Origin: Gemmatimonadota bacterium
GTDB taxonomy: Bacteria > Gemmatimonadota > Gemmatimonadetes > Gemmatimonadales > GWC2-71-9
DNA length: 64,000 nucleotides
Reading direction: 5' to 3'
Assembly (NCBI GenBank): GCA_003222195.1
Contig: QHVB01000029.1
Coordinates: forward strand, 82,950-146,949
Position numbers and translations under genes: made by a program. The notes beneath the pieces are model-generated. The model was not told where the DNA came from. It did no database searches and saw only the letters and a list, made by a program, of their open reading frames with translations. Position 1 is the stretch's first letter. The number at the start of each line of letters is the position of its first letter. Of this stretch, positions 18,111 through 29,811 are shown in pieces.

Positions 18111-18402
18111 GAACGAGGACGAATACTTCGCGCGCCGCGACGCCGAGCTGCTGCGACAGCAACGTGCGGCGGCGCAGCAGGCGGCGGCCGAGAGCGAGCG
18201 GAAGAAGCATCACATGAAGTGTCCCAAATGCGGCTACGACCTCATCACCCACGATTGGGACGGCATCCAGATCGACCAGTGCACGCATTGTCATGGCGTC
18301 TGGTTCGACGCCGGCGAGGCTGAAGCATTGATGAAGACGTCGGTGCCGAACATCCTGGCGCGTGTATTCCGCGCGGTCGCGAAGGGCGTGACCCGGAAGT
18401 GA
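18097..18402 (+). CDS. Zinc-ribbon protein (TFIIB-type zinc finger)
   Basis: The 101-residue protein has an N-terminal helix rich in Arg/Gln/Ala ([19 protein letters not shown]). A zf-TFIIB-like ribbon follows: CPKCGYDL, then [14 protein letters not shown]. The two CxxC pairs should bind one zinc, and the GVWFDxGE ending is characteristic of this family of small bacterial proteins of unknown role. The ATG at 18097 overlaps the lipoprotein stop by 14 bases and the stop overlaps purL (GTGA), so it is part of the purine operon. Confidence 0.8.
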   Translation: MTHNKNEDEYFARRDAELLRQQRAAAQQAAAESERKKHHMKCPKCGYDLITHDWDGIQIDQCTHCHGVWFDAGEAEALMKTSVPNILARVFRAVAKGVTRK

Positions 18403-20639
18403 CCGATCCGAAGATCACCCCGGAGCTGGTGCAGGAACACAATCTCACATCCGAAGAGTACGCGCGCATCGTAGCGATGCTGGGGCGCACGCCCACATTC
18501 CCCGAGCTCGGCATCTTCTCCGCGTTGTGGAGCGAGCACTGCTCCTACAAGCACTCCCGGCCTATTCTCAAGACGTTTCCCACCACCGGTCCCCAGGTGG
18601 TGCAAGGACCCGGCGAAAATGCCGGCGTCTTGCGGCTCCCCGGCGGCTGGGCGGTCGCGTTCAAGATCGAATCCCATAACCATCCCTCCGCGGTCGAGCC
18701 ATACCAGGGCGCGGCAACCGGCGCGGGCGGCATTCTGCGGGATGTATTCACGATGGGCGCGCGTCCCGTCGCGCTGCTCAACAGCCTGCGGTTCGGACCG
18801 CTCGACGATGGGCGCAACCGCTATCTGTTCGCCGGCGTCGTGCGTGGCATCGGTGACTACGGCAATTGCGTCGGCGTGCCGACGCTGGGCGGCGAAGTCG
18901 ACTTCGCGCCGGGCTACGCGGGCAATCCGTTGGTCAACGCGATGTGCGTCGGCGTCTTGAAGGAGAAGGACCTGATCAAGGCCGCCGCGCATGGCGTCGG
19001 CAATGTGCTCCTCACCATCGGATCCCGGACGGGACGCGATGGCATCCACGGGGCCTCGTTCGCCTCCGAAGAGCTGACGCACGAGAGCGACAAGCGGCGC
19101 CCGCAGGTGCAGGTCGGTGATCCGTTCACGGAAAAGCTGCTCCTGGAAGCCAGCCTCGAGTTGATCGCATCGGACCACATCGTGGCGATTCAAGACATGG
19201 GCGCGGCGGGGCTCACCTCGTCGTCGGCCGAGATGGCGGCGCGGGGCGGTGTGGGCGTCGAGATCGATCTGTCCAAGGTGCCGACGCGCGAACCCGGCAT
19301 GACGCCGTACGAGATTCTGCTGTCGGAGTCGCAGGAACGGATGCTCGTCGTGGCGAAGGCCGATCGCGTGAAGGAAGTCCGGGCGATCGCGGCCAAATGG
19401 GATCTCGACGCGACGCCGATCGGCAAGGTCACGGACGACGGGATGTATCGCTGCACCTGGCAGGGGAAAGTGGTCGTCGAGATTCCGGGACGTCAGCTCG
19501 TCGAGGACTGCCCAGTCTATTATCCAGAAGCGAAAGAAGATCCGGCCGTCGCGAAGCTACGCGCATCCACGCCGCACGCCGCACGCAGTTACGCGCCTTC
19601 AGACGCCTTACTCGCGCTTTTGGATTCTGCGTCAGTTGCCAGCAAGAAGTGGGTCTTCGAACAGTACGACTCCACTGTCCAGGCCAGCACCGTGATTCCG
19701 CCCGGCGGCGACGCCGGCGTGTTGCGTGTTCGGCACGAAGATTTTGGAATCGCCGTGAAGACCGACTGCAACAGTCGCTACGTACGCCTCGATCCGTATG
19801 AAGGCGGCAAGGCGACGGTCGCCGAGGCGGCACGCAATGTCGCCTGCACCGGCGCGCGGCCCCTCGGGATCACCGACTGTCTGAATTTCGGTAGCCCCGA
19901 ACGTGCCGCGGTCTTTTACCAGTTCCGCGAAGCATGCCGTGGCATCGCCGACGCCTGCCGCGCGCTCGGGACGCCCGTGACGGGCGGGAACGTGTCGTTC
20001 TACAATGAGAGCCCGACGGGCGCTGTCGATCCGACACCGGTGGTGGGGATGATCGGACTGCTCACGCGGGCCGATCGCGCCGTGCCGAGTCACGCGCGAT
20101 CCCCCGGCGACGCCGTGTTCGTGTTCGGTGACACGCGGGCCGAGCTGGGCGGCTCGGCGTACTGGGAAGTCTGTGCCGATTTCGTCGGCGGTCAGCCGCC
20201 GCGCGTGAATCTCGAGGACGAGAAGCGACTCGTCGACCTCCTCGTGACGGGAGCCGAGCGCAGCCTGTTTCGATCGGCGCACGACTGCTCTCACGGCGGA
20301 TTAGGCGTCGCGTTGGCGGAAGTCGCGATGGGTGGTCCGTATCAAGAACTCGGATTCGGCCTCGACGTCGATTTGACCGCGTACAGCGCACCGCTCACCG
20401 CGCACCAGGTGTTGTTCAGCGAATCCCATGGGCGCGCCGTGATCACCTGTTCGCCGGAGCGTGCGGCGGCGATCCAAGCGCTGGCCGGTGAGCTTGGTAT
20501 CCCGGTCCTGCGGGCGGGTACGGTAGGTCCCGTGAACGGCGGCTTCCGCGTCACGCTGCGAGACGGACAGATCGAGGAGCCTGTCGCCCGGCTCAGAGAC
20601 GTATATTTCAGCGCCATTCCTCGACGCATGGGAGACTGA
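18399..20639 (+). CDS. purL: Phosphoribosylformylglycinamidine synthase, large subunit PurL
   Basis: PurL is the ATP-dependent synthetase subunit that makes FGAM from FGAR. At 746 residues it is the small-PurL type that needs PurS and PurQ, both encoded just upstream. Diagnostic segments are [14 protein letters not shown] near 42, [24 protein letters not shown] in two parts near 87-110 and the duplicated AIR-synthase-like half with GNVSFYNES near 530. A linker near 388-400 contains a tandem CACGC-type DNA repeat (19568-19588). GTG start in a GTGA overlap. Confidence 0.97.
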   Translation: MTDPKITPELVQEHNLTSEEYARIVAMLGRTPTFPELGIFSALWSEHCSYKHSRPILKTFPTTGPQVVQGPGENAGVLRLPGGWAVAFKIESHNHPSAVEPYQGAATGAGGILRDVFTMGARPVALLNSLRFGPLDDGRNRYLFAGVVRGIGDYGNCVGVPTLGGEVDFAPGYAGNPLVNAMCVGVLKEKDLIKAAAHGVGNVLLTIGSRTGRDGIHGASFASEELTHESDKRRPQVQVGDPFTEKLLLEASLELIASDHIVAIQDMGAAGLTSSSAEMAARGGVGVEIDLSKVPTREPGMTPYEILLSESQERMLVVAKADRVKEVRAIAAKWDLDATPIGKVTDDGMYRCTWQGKVVVEIPGRQLVEDCPVYYPEAKEDPAVAKLRASTPHAARSYAPSDALLALLDSASVASKKWVFEQYDSTVQASTVIPPGGDAGVLRVRHEDFGIAVKTDCNSRYVRLDPYEGGKATVAEAARNVACTGARPLGITDCLNFGSPERAAVFYQFREACRGIADACRALGTPVTGGNVSFYNESPTGAVDPTPVVGMIGLLTRADRAVPSHARSPGDAVFVFGDTRAELGGSAYWEVCADFVGGQPPRVNLEDEKRLVDLLVTGAERSLFRSAHDCSHGGLGVALAEVAMGGPYQELGFGLDVDLTAYSAPLTAHQVLFSESHGRAVITCSPERAAAIQALAGELGIPVLRAGTVGPVNGGFRVTLRDGQIEEPVARLRDVYFSAIPRRMGD

Positions 20640-20646
20640 TCGGCGC

Positions 20647-22053
20647 ATGTGCGGCATCATCGGTGTAGCGGGCGTCTCCGACGCATCGCGCGTCACGTAT
20701 CTGGGGCTCTACAGCCTGCAGCATCGCGGCCAGGAGTCGGCTGGCATGGTCGCGGTGGATGGCGCAGGCGTGGCGCGCTCACACCGCGGCATGGGACTGG
20801 TGTCCGATGTCTTCGGTGAAAGCGTGCTCGCGGGGCTCCCCGGTGACGTGGCGATCGGTCATACGCGCTACTCGACTGCCGGCTCGTCGGTCCTTGCCAA
20901 CGCGCAGCCGATTCTCGCGGGCTACCGCGAAGGCCCGCTCGCGCTCGCGCACAACGGCAACCTCACCAACGCCGACGCGCTGCGCTCCGATCTGGTCGCC
21001 AAGGGCTCGATCTTCCAGACGTCATCGGACAGCGAAGTCCTGATTCACCTGATTGCGCGCTCCGAAGCCCGCGAGCCAGAGGATCAGCTGCTCGACGCCC
21101 TCGAGCGCGTCGAGGGCGCGTATTCGCTGGTCGTGACGATCGGGCGGACGCTCTACGCGATCGTCGATCCGCGCGGGTTCCGCCCGCTCTGGCTCGGCAA
21201 GCTGGGCACTGGCTACGTCCTCGCGTCGGAGACCTGCGCGCTCGACCTCATCGGTGCCACAACCGTCCGCGAGCTCCAGCCGGGCGAGTTCCTGCGAATT
21301 CAGGGGTCCCCTCCGGAGATCGATCGCCTGCCCGCGCTGCCGCCGAAGCCACACCAGCGTTGCATCTTCGAGCTGGTGTACTTCTCGCGGCCCGACAGCA
21401 CGATCTTCGGACGCTCGGTCGACCGCGTGCGGCGCGCGCTCGGTCGCGAGCTGGCGCGCGAGCACCCCGCCGAGGGCGCCGATTGCGTCTTCTCCGTGCC
21501 GGACTCGTCCAACGCGATGGCGCTCGGCTTTGCGGAGCGATCCGGTCTGAAGCTCGAGCACGCGTTGATTCGCAACCACTACGTCGGCCGCACCTTCATC
21601 AATCCCACGCAGGCGGCGCGCAACGCGAAAGTGAAGATCAAGTTCAATCCGGTGCGCGAGGTGCTGCAGGGGAAGAGAGTCGTCGTGGTGGACGACTCGC
21701 TCGTCCGCGGTACGACGAGCCGTGAGCTGGTCCAGATGATCCGTCAGGCGGGTGCCAAGGAAGTGCATTTCCGTGTCGCCTCGGCGCCCATCACCGGCCC
21801 CTGCTATTACGGCATCGATACGCCGACCAAGTCAGAGCTCATCGCGTCGAGCCATTCGCTCGAGGAGATTCGCCAGCATCTGGGCGTCGAGACGCTCGGC
21901 TATTTGTCGCTGGATGGGATGTTGCGGGCCGCCGGCGGCGATGCGACAGAATTCTGCCATGCGTGCTTTTCGGGTGAATATCCCACGGAAATCCCCGACG
22001 ATACGCAGAAGGCCACAAATGCCGCGCCTGTACAGGTGACGATTGCCGTTTGA
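20647..22053 (+). CDS. purF: Amidophosphoribosyltransferase
   Basis: PurF starts purine synthesis, making phosphoribosylamine from PRPP and glutamine. The N-terminal nucleophile is Cys2 directly after Met (MCGIIGVAGV), so no propeptide is removed, in contrast to the Bacillus type. The PRPP loop VVVVDDSLVRGTTSREL is at about 347-363. The 468 residues are full length. It lies 7 bases after purL. The gene is the last purine gene of the run; purD, purE/K, purM, purN and purH are not in the window. Confidence 0.97.
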   Translation: MCGIIGVAGVSDASRVTYLGLYSLQHRGQESAGMVAVDGAGVARSHRGMGLVSDVFGESVLAGLPGDVAIGHTRYSTAGSSVLANAQPILAGYREGPLALAHNGNLTNADALRSDLVAKGSIFQTSSDSEVLIHLIARSEAREPEDQLLDALERVEGAYSLVVTIGRTLYAIVDPRGFRPLWLGKLGTGYVLASETCALDLIGATTVRELQPGEFLRIQGSPPEIDRLPALPPKPHQRCIFELVYFSRPDSTIFGRSVDRVRRALGRELAREHPAEGADCVFSVPDSSNAMALGFAERSGLKLEHALIRNHYVGRTFINPTQAARNAKVKIKFNPVREVLQGKRVVVVDDSLVRGTTSRELVQMIRQAGAKEVHFRVASAPITGPCYYGIDTPTKSELIASSHSLEEIRQHLGVETLGYLSLDGMLRAAGGDATEFCHACFSGEYPTEIPDDTQKATNAAPVQVTIAV

Positions 22054-22058
22054 TGGGT

Positions 22059-22086
22059 GTAGGGGCGCAGCATGCTGCGCCCCTAC
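22059..22086. repeat. 28-base perfect palindrome (REP-like)
   Basis: The sequence between purF and ppdK is a perfect palindrome centred on GCGCAGCATGCTGCGC, with a further TGGG/CCCA extension after a two-base bulge. It would form a very stable hairpin in RNA, but no T-tract follows, so it is more like a REP element or mRNA-stabilising hairpin than an intrinsic terminator. It is GC-rich and looks like a dispersed element; no second copy was seen in the window. Confidence 0.75.
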
Positions 22087-22119
22087 CCACGTGACGTTTT
22101 GGGCGCCATAATCGCCCGT

Positions 22120-24780
<2,661 letters not shown>

Positions 24781-25491
24781 TCAGCCGCCAAAGGCCGCCG
24801 ACAGCGCAGCCCCGATCAACAGCAGGATCACAAACGCGGCCACGGCCGCTGTGTAGCCATTGCCTTTCGACGTCCGCTGCGTCGTCGACACGCCGATCGC
24901 CATGAGCACCAGTCCCCAGATGCTGAACGGGTTGATCCCTTTCAACACCGCGCCCACGAAGCCTTTGGCGCCGGACACGAGAAGGTCCAAGCCGAGCGCT
25001 GGCTGCATGTCTTGAGGCGAGGTGATCTGTCCGGCTCCCTTCAGATAGAGCACAATCGTGCCGACAACCGAGAGAAGAATCGCGGAAGGAACTGCCGAAT
25101 ACGCCGCGACACTCAGCATCGTGCTGAACTTGGCTTCGCCTCCGCCCAACACCGAGGCGAGCACCCACAGAATCAGACCGGTCAGCATGAAAATGATTCC
25201 TAGGACGACGATCAAACCGATCAAGCCGAATGCGGCGAGTGCCCCCGTGCCGGGTGCCGGTCGACCTGCTGCCGCAGCCTGCGCTGCTACCGCGATCTTG
25301 AGATACGACAGATTGACGAAGAACAAGACGCATTGCACCGCGATGATCGCGAGGAACGGCGCGAAGAAGCTCGGGCGCGCGCGCACGCGCTCAAAGACCG
25401 CGGTGGGCTCGAACAGGACTTTGACGACGTCGACGAACGCGTTGCCTTCGCTCCCCTGCGCTACGGTGGGTGGCTGAATCCCTGCGCCCAT
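24781..25491 (-). CDS. Yip1-domain integral membrane protein
   Basis: The 236-residue protein has five predicted membrane helices (first near LAIIAVQCVLFFVNLSYL, last near AAVAAFVILLLIGAAL) in the arrangement of Yip1/YIF1-type bacterial membrane proteins. The N-terminus VVKVLFEPTAVFERVRARPSFF is the usual Yip1 entry motif and a NPFSIWGLVLMAIG segment is typical. Function in bacteria is unknown. The ATG at 25491 has GGAGG six bases upstream; the frame is open further upstream but without family similarity. It is convergent with ppdK, stop next to stop. Confidence 0.82.
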   Translation of the reverse strand: MGAGIQPPTVAQGSEGNAFVDVVKVLFEPTAVFERVRARPSFFAPFLAIIAVQCVLFFVNLSYLKIAVAAQAAAAGRPAPGTGALAAFGLIGLIVVLGIIFMLTGLILWVLASVLGGGEAKFSTMLSVAAYSAVPSAILLSVVGTIVLYLKGAGQITSPQDMQPALGLDLLVSGAKGFVGAVLKGINPFSIWGLVLMAIGVSTTQRTSKGNGYTAAVAAFVILLLIGAALSAAFGG

Positions 25492-25600
25492 GCGGCCTCC
25501 GGTGAGGGTCGGCGCAGAATATAGACCGTGAAACGAGAAGGGGATACGGTGGGGACTTCCCAGCACTCCGAAGGCGTTGTAGGGTAGAAGGAACGAACCC

Positions 25601-26488
25601 ATGCTCCCCTTTCTCGCGGTGACGGTCGGTTTGTTGGTGCAGTCAGCCGGGAATCCACACCCCGCGCGCGCTACGCGCGCCCCCGCCCCAGATCCCGTCC
25701 GCGTCTGGCGCACCGACTCCACGGTCTACGTCGCGCTGCGCCAGCCAGGGCACCTCCTGGTCCTGCACGTGGACGCGATTGGCCGCATCCAGGTGCTGTT
25801 CCCATTGGCTCCCGACGACAGCACGGCGATGTCCGACGACGCGCCCGTGGCGCTCGCCTTGCCGCCGACTGGCGAAGGCAACCCGGCGACGTTCGTCGCG
25901 GTCCGGTCGCGCTGGCCATTTGAGTTCGCGGCCCTGCGCGCCGGAGCAAGTTGGAATTACTACGATGCGTTACTGCTCCAGCCGACCGCGGGCGATCCGC
26001 TTGGCGCGCTGCTCGACATCGCTGACCGGGTGACGGACGGGCGTCCCTACGACTACGGGGTTGTGACGTACTCGCGGGAGGGGACCGTCGTGGCGCGTGG
26101 GCCGCTGGTCCCGCCGGATGTGTGCCTCAGCTGCGTCCGCCACGTGGCCGCCGTCGACGCAGCTCCCGCGGCCGCTGCAACCAACGCGGTCGACTGTACG
26201 AACGCGTCGCTCACCAATTCGTTCTGCGGCGTGAATAGCGGCAGCGTCTCGATCACGAGTATGCCGCCGCAGGCGGCCTACCAGCCCCCGGCCCCGGCGC
26301 CCCAGCCCGTCTACGTTCCGTACTATCTGCCGATCGTGGTCCACGGCGCCCGCCGTTTCCCGGACCGCCAATTCCCGCCGCCCGCGCCTCCGGCCCCGCG
26401 GTCCATGGGCGTCGCGTTCCCGATCGCGCCACGCCTGGTTGTGCCCTCCAGTGCAGAGCTGCGGACGTATACTGGCCGGCGGCATTGA
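25601..26488 (+). CDS. Secreted protein, DUF4384-like, unknown function
   Basis: A short hydrophobic N-terminus (MLPFLAVTVGLLVQSAGN) suggests a signal peptide. The region near 33-75 (RTDSTVYVALRQPGHLLVLHVDAIG then RIQVLFPLAPDD) resembles the beta-rich DUF4384 fold that occurs in secreted proteins, though this assignment is tentative. Several Cys residues (CLSCVR; later DCTN...FCGV) may form disulfides. The C-terminal ~90 residues are Pro/Ala-rich with PAPAPQPVYVPYYLP. A GAAGGA-like ribosome-binding site precedes the ATG. It is followed after 23 bases by a BTAD regulator and could be its neighbour in function. Confidence 0.6.
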   Translation: MLPFLAVTVGLLVQSAGNPHPARATRAPAPDPVRVWRTDSTVYVALRQPGHLLVLHVDAIGRIQVLFPLAPDDSTAMSDDAPVALALPPTGEGNPATFVAVRSRWPFEFAALRAGASWNYYDALLLQPTAGDPLGALLDIADRVTDGRPYDYGVVTYSREGTVVARGPLVPPDVCLSCVRHVAAVDAAPAAAATNAVDCTNASLTNSFCGVNSGSVSITSMPPQAAYQPPAPAPQPVYVPYYLPIVVHGARRFPDRQFPPPAPPAPRSMGVAFPIAPRLVVPSSAELRTYTGRRH

Positions 26489-26511
26489 GCTGACAAGAAC
26501 GGGAAACGTCG

Positions 26512-27222
26512 ATGGAGCAGCTTCGCCTGCTGACGTTTGGCGGCCTGAACCTTCTCGTCGGCGATGCCACGATGACTGGGGCGGCGACCGGACGCCGGCG
26601 GCTGGCCCTCCTTGTGCTGCTTGCCGTCGCGCGTGACAGGGGGCTGAACCGCGAGAAAGTCCAAGCCTATCTCTGGCCCGAGAGCGACACCGAGCAGGCG
26701 CGTCACGGGTTGAACCAGATGGTCTATTTCCAGCGACGTCACCTCGACAGCGAAAACCTGTTCCTCGGCAAAAAGACCCTTCGTCTCAATCGGGCAATGA
26801 TCACGAGTGATGTGTGGGATTTTGAGGACGCCCTCGACGCGGGCGCCCACGAGGTGGCGGTACGGTTATACGCGGGCTCGTTTCTCGACGGCTTCTTTCT
26901 GCGGGAGGCGCCCGGGTTCGAGCGGTGGGTTGACGACCAGCGCAGGCGCCTTGCGGAACGATGCGCGCAGGCGTTTGGCTTGCTCGCGGCGGCTGCGGCG
27001 ACACAACGGCAGGCGGTGGAGTGGTGGCGCCGCGCCGTCGATTTGAATCCCTACCATACCGACACGGTGCTGCACCTGGCCAATGCGTGGGTGGCGATCG
27101 GTGATCGGGCGGCGGCGGTTCGATGCGCCCAGCAGCATGCGGATCTGCTGCGGAGCGAGCTCGGTCTTCCTCCGGACTCCAACGTGGTGAGAATGATCGA
27201 GCAGCTGCGGGGCGGCGCGTAA
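26512..27222 (+). CDS. BTAD-domain transcriptional regulator (SARP-like)
   Basis: The 236-residue protein has the short form of the AfsR/SARP architecture. An N-terminal OmpR-like winged-helix region is visible (RLLTFGGLNLLVGD, then RRRLALLVLLAVARDRGLNREKVQAYLWPES). A bacterial transcriptional activation domain of TPR-like helices follows (RLYAGSFLDGFFLREAPGFERWVDDQR and ...LNPYHTDTVLHLANAWVAIGDRAAAVR). No ATPase or TPR extension follows, so signal input is not obvious. It is likely a DNA-binding activator, perhaps of the adjacent secreted-protein gene (inference). Confidence 0.82.
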   Translation: MEQLRLLTFGGLNLLVGDATMTGAATGRRRLALLVLLAVARDRGLNREKVQAYLWPESDTEQARHGLNQMVYFQRRHLDSENLFLGKKTLRLNRAMITSDVWDFEDALDAGAHEVAVRLYAGSFLDGFFLREAPGFERWVDDQRRRLAERCAQAFGLLAAAAATQRQAVEWWRRAVDLNPYHTDTVLHLANAWVAIGDRAAAVRCAQQHADLLRSELGLPPDSNVVRMIEQLRGGA

Positions 27223-27300
27223 CGAGGCACGCTGCGGACGAATCTCCGGACACGGGGCCCGCGGTTTCGTGCCGACGGACCCCGGTCGCGGAATGGCACA

Positions 27301-27693
27301 TCACCGGCGACATCCACCAATGCAATTGCTCACGCTGAGGCTCTGAACCCTGCTCTGATCGCCGGACGTCACTGTCAACCTCAACACCAGGTCTCCGTCA
27401 GTATCCGTGACGAGGAGCGACAACTTTCGCCCAGTATTTGTGGTGATCTGTTGTCCCGGGCGCGTTACCTCCCACAGGTATTGGTATTCGCCGGATCCCC
27501 CGAAGGCGATAGCCTCCCAGCTGAAGGACCCGCTGGCATCGATCTGGGACGGACCGCTGATCTCAAACGAGAGCGACTGCGCTGGCGGCGGTGGCGGCGT
27601 TGGCTGAACGGGTGCGACCGCGGACTGGCAGCCGATCAGCAGCACGGCGCATGCGGTGCAGGCGTGGAGCGCGGCGAGCGGAAAGTGACGCAT
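27301..27693 (-). CDS. Small lipoprotein with immunoglobulin-like (PKD-type) domain
   Basis: MRHFPLAALHACTACAVLLIGCQS is a lipoprotein signal with the lipobox LIGC, so the mature protein is attached to a membrane. A Pro-rich spacer (PVQPTPPPPPAQ) leads into one beta-sandwich of about 85 residues with the PKD-like motif GSFSWEAIAFGGSGEYQYLWEV and TDTDGDLVLRLTV. The C-terminus CIGGCRR may carry a disulfide. The ATG at 27693 has AAGAGG four bases upstream. Function unknown; 130 residues. Confidence 0.65.
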   Translation of the reverse strand: MRHFPLAALHACTACAVLLIGCQSAVAPVQPTPPPPPAQSLSFEISGPSQIDASGSFSWEAIAFGGSGEYQYLWEVTRPGQQITTNTGRKLSLLVTDTDGDLVLRLTVTSGDQSRVQSLSVSNCIGGCRR

Positions 27694-27792
27694 AGAACCT
27701 CTTGGGTGAAGGGGACTCGACTCGAAAGCCACGTTACGAAGGGCCGGTCAGTCCGCGGTCACGCGAAAGTCATCGAGGAGTCATCTGGCGGG

Positions 27793-27847
27793 AAAAGCGA
27801 GGGGAGAAGGGCGCCGGGGAATTCTTTCCCCTCACCCTTCTCCCCTC
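27793..27847 (-). terminator. Intrinsic terminator of ssrA
   Basis: Read on the minus strand, just past the tmRNA 3' end, 27847-27835 (GAGGGGAGAAGGG) pairs perfectly over 13 bases with 27811-27799. An inner GGGGAA/TTCCCC stem extends it, and TTTT lies within three bases after the stem. Position and strength fit transcription termination. Confidence 0.7.
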
Positions 27848-27860
27848 AATCTGTCAATGA

Positions 27861-28214
27861 TGGAGGCGCGGGGAATCGAACCCCGGTCCGAGCATGACTC
27901 CGATACCGCTCCTACGTGCGTAGACAGAGCTTTGTGGTCTCGCTACCTCGGCGCTCCGTCAGCCCTGGTAGCAACAAGCCTCTTTAATCTCTTACGGCAC
28001 TCGTTGAGGCCCCAAGCGCCGCCAGCCCGACTTTGCGATACGTGAGCGCCGCCTCAGGCGGGCTGCCACTCACGCAGGTGCGTGAAGCCGAAGCTTACGC
28101 AGCCAGAGCCAGTTCAGAGTTGGCTTGTGTATAGTCCCAGTTGATTTACCAGGTGACTGAGAACCTGGGCACGCAACAGTACCCTCGCCAAACCCGTCGA
28201 AGCCTGTCGCCCCC
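27861..28214 (-). ncRNA. ssrA: Transfer-messenger RNA (tmRNA)
   Basis: tmRNA with SmpB rescues stalled ribosomes and tags the nascent peptide for proteolysis. The 5' end GGGGGCG (from 28214) followed by ACAGGCTTCGACGGG is the hallmark tmRNA start and pairs over 7 base pairs (one G-U) with the 3' acceptor strand CGCCTCC, with discriminator A at 27861. The T-arm CGGGG-TTCGATT-CCCCG precedes the acceptor. The 3' CCA is not encoded. Length is 354 bases, with pseudoknot-rich sequence between the tag and the 3' domain. Standard one-piece form; promoter and terminator are both visible. Confidence 0.95.
28095..28124 (-). other. tmRNA proteolysis-tag reading frame
   Basis: Within ssrA the frame GCC..GCG-TAA encodes the tag ANSELALAA followed by TAA. 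The C-terminal ALAA is the usual ClpXP/ClpAP degron, which fixes the frame. The resume codon is taken as GCC (Ala) because most tags begin with Ala-Asn; the upstream determinant is not strong enough to be certain. Confidence 0.8.
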
Positions 28215-28223
28215 TCGCGGCGC

Positions 28224-28252
28224 AAGGTAATCGGTGCGAAGCCCCTATTCAA
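28224..28252 (-). promoter_or_regulatory. ssrA promoter
   Basis: On the minus strand TTGAAT (28252-28247) and TACCTT (28229-28224) are separated by 17 bases, and the mature tmRNA 5' end lies 9 bases downstream. The same TACCTT -10 occurs upstream of mreB and the ptsN-like gene. Confidence 0.65.
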
Positions 28253-28263
28253 TGCTTACGCCC

Positions 28264-29811
28264 TCACGCGCGCTCCACGCGGTTGCGGCCGCCCTGCTTG
28301 GCGCGATACAACGCCGCATCCGCAGCGGCGGGGAGATTCAATAGATCGCCGATGGGTTGTGGATAGCACGCAAGGCCACACGACGTCGTGAGCGGATACA
28401 CCGTACCAGTCCACGTCAGCGGCTTCTCCGCGACCGAGCGCCGAATCCGATCGGCTACCTCCATCCCCTCTCGCAGCGGGGTGCCGGGCAGCCACACCGC
28501 GAATTCCTCGCCACCGATGCGCGCCACCAGGTCGCCATCACGGACGGCGGTCTCGAGCAATCGCGCGACGTGCCGCAGCGCCGCGTCACCGGCCGGATGT
28601 CCCAGCGTGTCGTTGAGCCGCTTGAAGTGATCGAGATCGACGTAAACGAGCGTCGCCGGTTCGGACGCCCGCGGCCCATAGGCCGCCATCGCTCGCTCCA
28701 ACTCGCGGCGATTGCGCAGCCCGGTGAGGGGATCCACGACGGCACGCCGTTCCGCATCGTGCACGGCGCGCAAGGCAGCGAGCCGCGGGCCGAGGTCGGT
28801 GAGCAGCGCGCCAAGATCCTCGAGCGCGGCGACGTCGGGACCCAGCGGTGGGCCAAGCAACACCAGCGCTCCGACCACAATATCCCCGTCGAGCAACGGA
28901 TAGGCGATCCCCGCCCGCTCGCTGCGACGCCGCCCGGGCACACCGAGACCGAACAGGTCCTCCGGTCCGCGGGTGGCGACGGGAAGCCCGGTTGCGATCG
29001 CGTGCGCGACTGGTGACTCCGGTGACAACTCGAGCCCGCTCAGCCGCCGATCCGCGGCGGCTGAGACTGCCATGATCTGCGCGCGATCGCCGGTCGTGAC
29101 GACGAGGGCCACGGCGCGATGCGTGAGCTGCTCACCCAGCTCGACCGCCGCCCGCGCAATCCCCTCGAGCGTGACCGCGCCGGCCACGAGGCGCGAGACC
29201 CGGCCCGCGACGATCCGCGCACGGGATACCGCGTTCTCCTCCTCGGCGACCCTCATCCCGGCGACAAACCGTCGCAGCGCGCCGGCGATCTCATCGATCA
29301 CCGTGGTCGGATGGCGGGCCCCGGGCAGCGCAAGGCCTGCCGCGTACGGAAAGTCGCCGACCGCCACGAACGTGGCTTCGGGATCGCGAACGACGTGCAA
29401 GCGACCATCTACGGACGCCAGTTGCACGAGCGCTGCGCCGCGGCGGCGGCGATCGGGGTCCATTTCTTGAGTGCCCGTTTCAAGGTGGCCCACCGCGCCG
29501 CCTACCCCCCACCCCGCAGTCGCGCTGTAGGCCTGGCGGAGCAGGTCGAGTACCTCGCCCACCCCGAGCGGGGGCGGCCCACGGCGACGCAGGCGCCCAG
29601 GCCGCCAGCGAATCGTCCAGCCAAACGCGAGCGCCGCCCCGCCGGCAGCCGCGAGCATCGCCCAAAGCGCACCCCGCCAGGCTCCGACGACGGCAGCGCT
29701 GAGACCCGCGACCTGCAGCGCGAGCGCGATCCAACGTCGCGCCCCGCCCTGCGTGCGTTTACGAATGGTTGATGCGACTCGCGGCTGCAGCCGCGCCGAA
29801 TCCGTTGTCAA
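28264..29811 (-). CDS. GGDEF-domain protein (probable diguanylate cyclase)
   Basis: The C-terminal ~170 residues are a GGDEF domain that would make cyclic di-GMP from GTP: DPLTGLRNRRELE, YVDLDHFKRLNDTLGHPAGD, and the active-site loop ARIGGEEFAVWLPG, with GGEEF intact. Two membrane helices are near the N-terminus and a GAF-like segment precedes the catalytic domain. No inhibitory RxxD is evident five residues before GGEEF. The start is unclear: a TTG at 29811 is used here; no ATG or GTG lies near the larB stop, and an ATT at 29767 would give an N-terminus of MRKRTQGG. It follows larB in the dus operon. Confidence 0.85.
   Translation of the reverse strand: MTTDSARLQPRVASTIRKRTQGGARRWIALALQVAGLSAAVVGAWRGALWAMLAAAGGAALAFGWTIRWRPGRLRRRGPPPLGVGEVLDLLRQAYSATAGWGVGGAVGHLETGTQEMDPDRRRRGAALVQLASVDGRLHVVRDPEATFVAVGDFPYAAGLALPGARHPTTVIDEIAGALRRFVAGMRVAEEENAVSRARIVAGRVSRLVAGAVTLEGIARAAVELGEQLTHRAVALVVTTGDRAQIMAVSAAADRRLSGLELSPESPVAHAIATGLPVATRGPEDLFGLGVPGRRRSERAGIAYPLLDGDIVVGALVLLGPPLGPDVAALEDLGALLTDLGPRLAALRAVHDAERRAVVDPLTGLRNRRELERAMAAYGPRASEPATLVYVDLDHFKRLNDTLGHPAGDAALRHVARLLETAVRDGDLVARIGGEEFAVWLPGTPLREGMEVADRIRRSVAEKPLTWTGTVYPLTTSCGLACYPQPIGDLLNLPAAADAALYRAKQGGRNRVERA

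Noticed and set aside
22059..22086. Intrinsic terminator for purF
   Set aside because: The hairpin is strong but is followed by CCACGTGACG with no run of T, so it lacks the second half of a terminator.
27861..27900. A separate tRNA gene, suggested by a TTCGATT T-loop and acceptor-like end
   Set aside because: The T-arm and acceptor strand pair with GGGGGCG 350 bases upstream and belong to tmRNA; no anticodon arm is present nearby.
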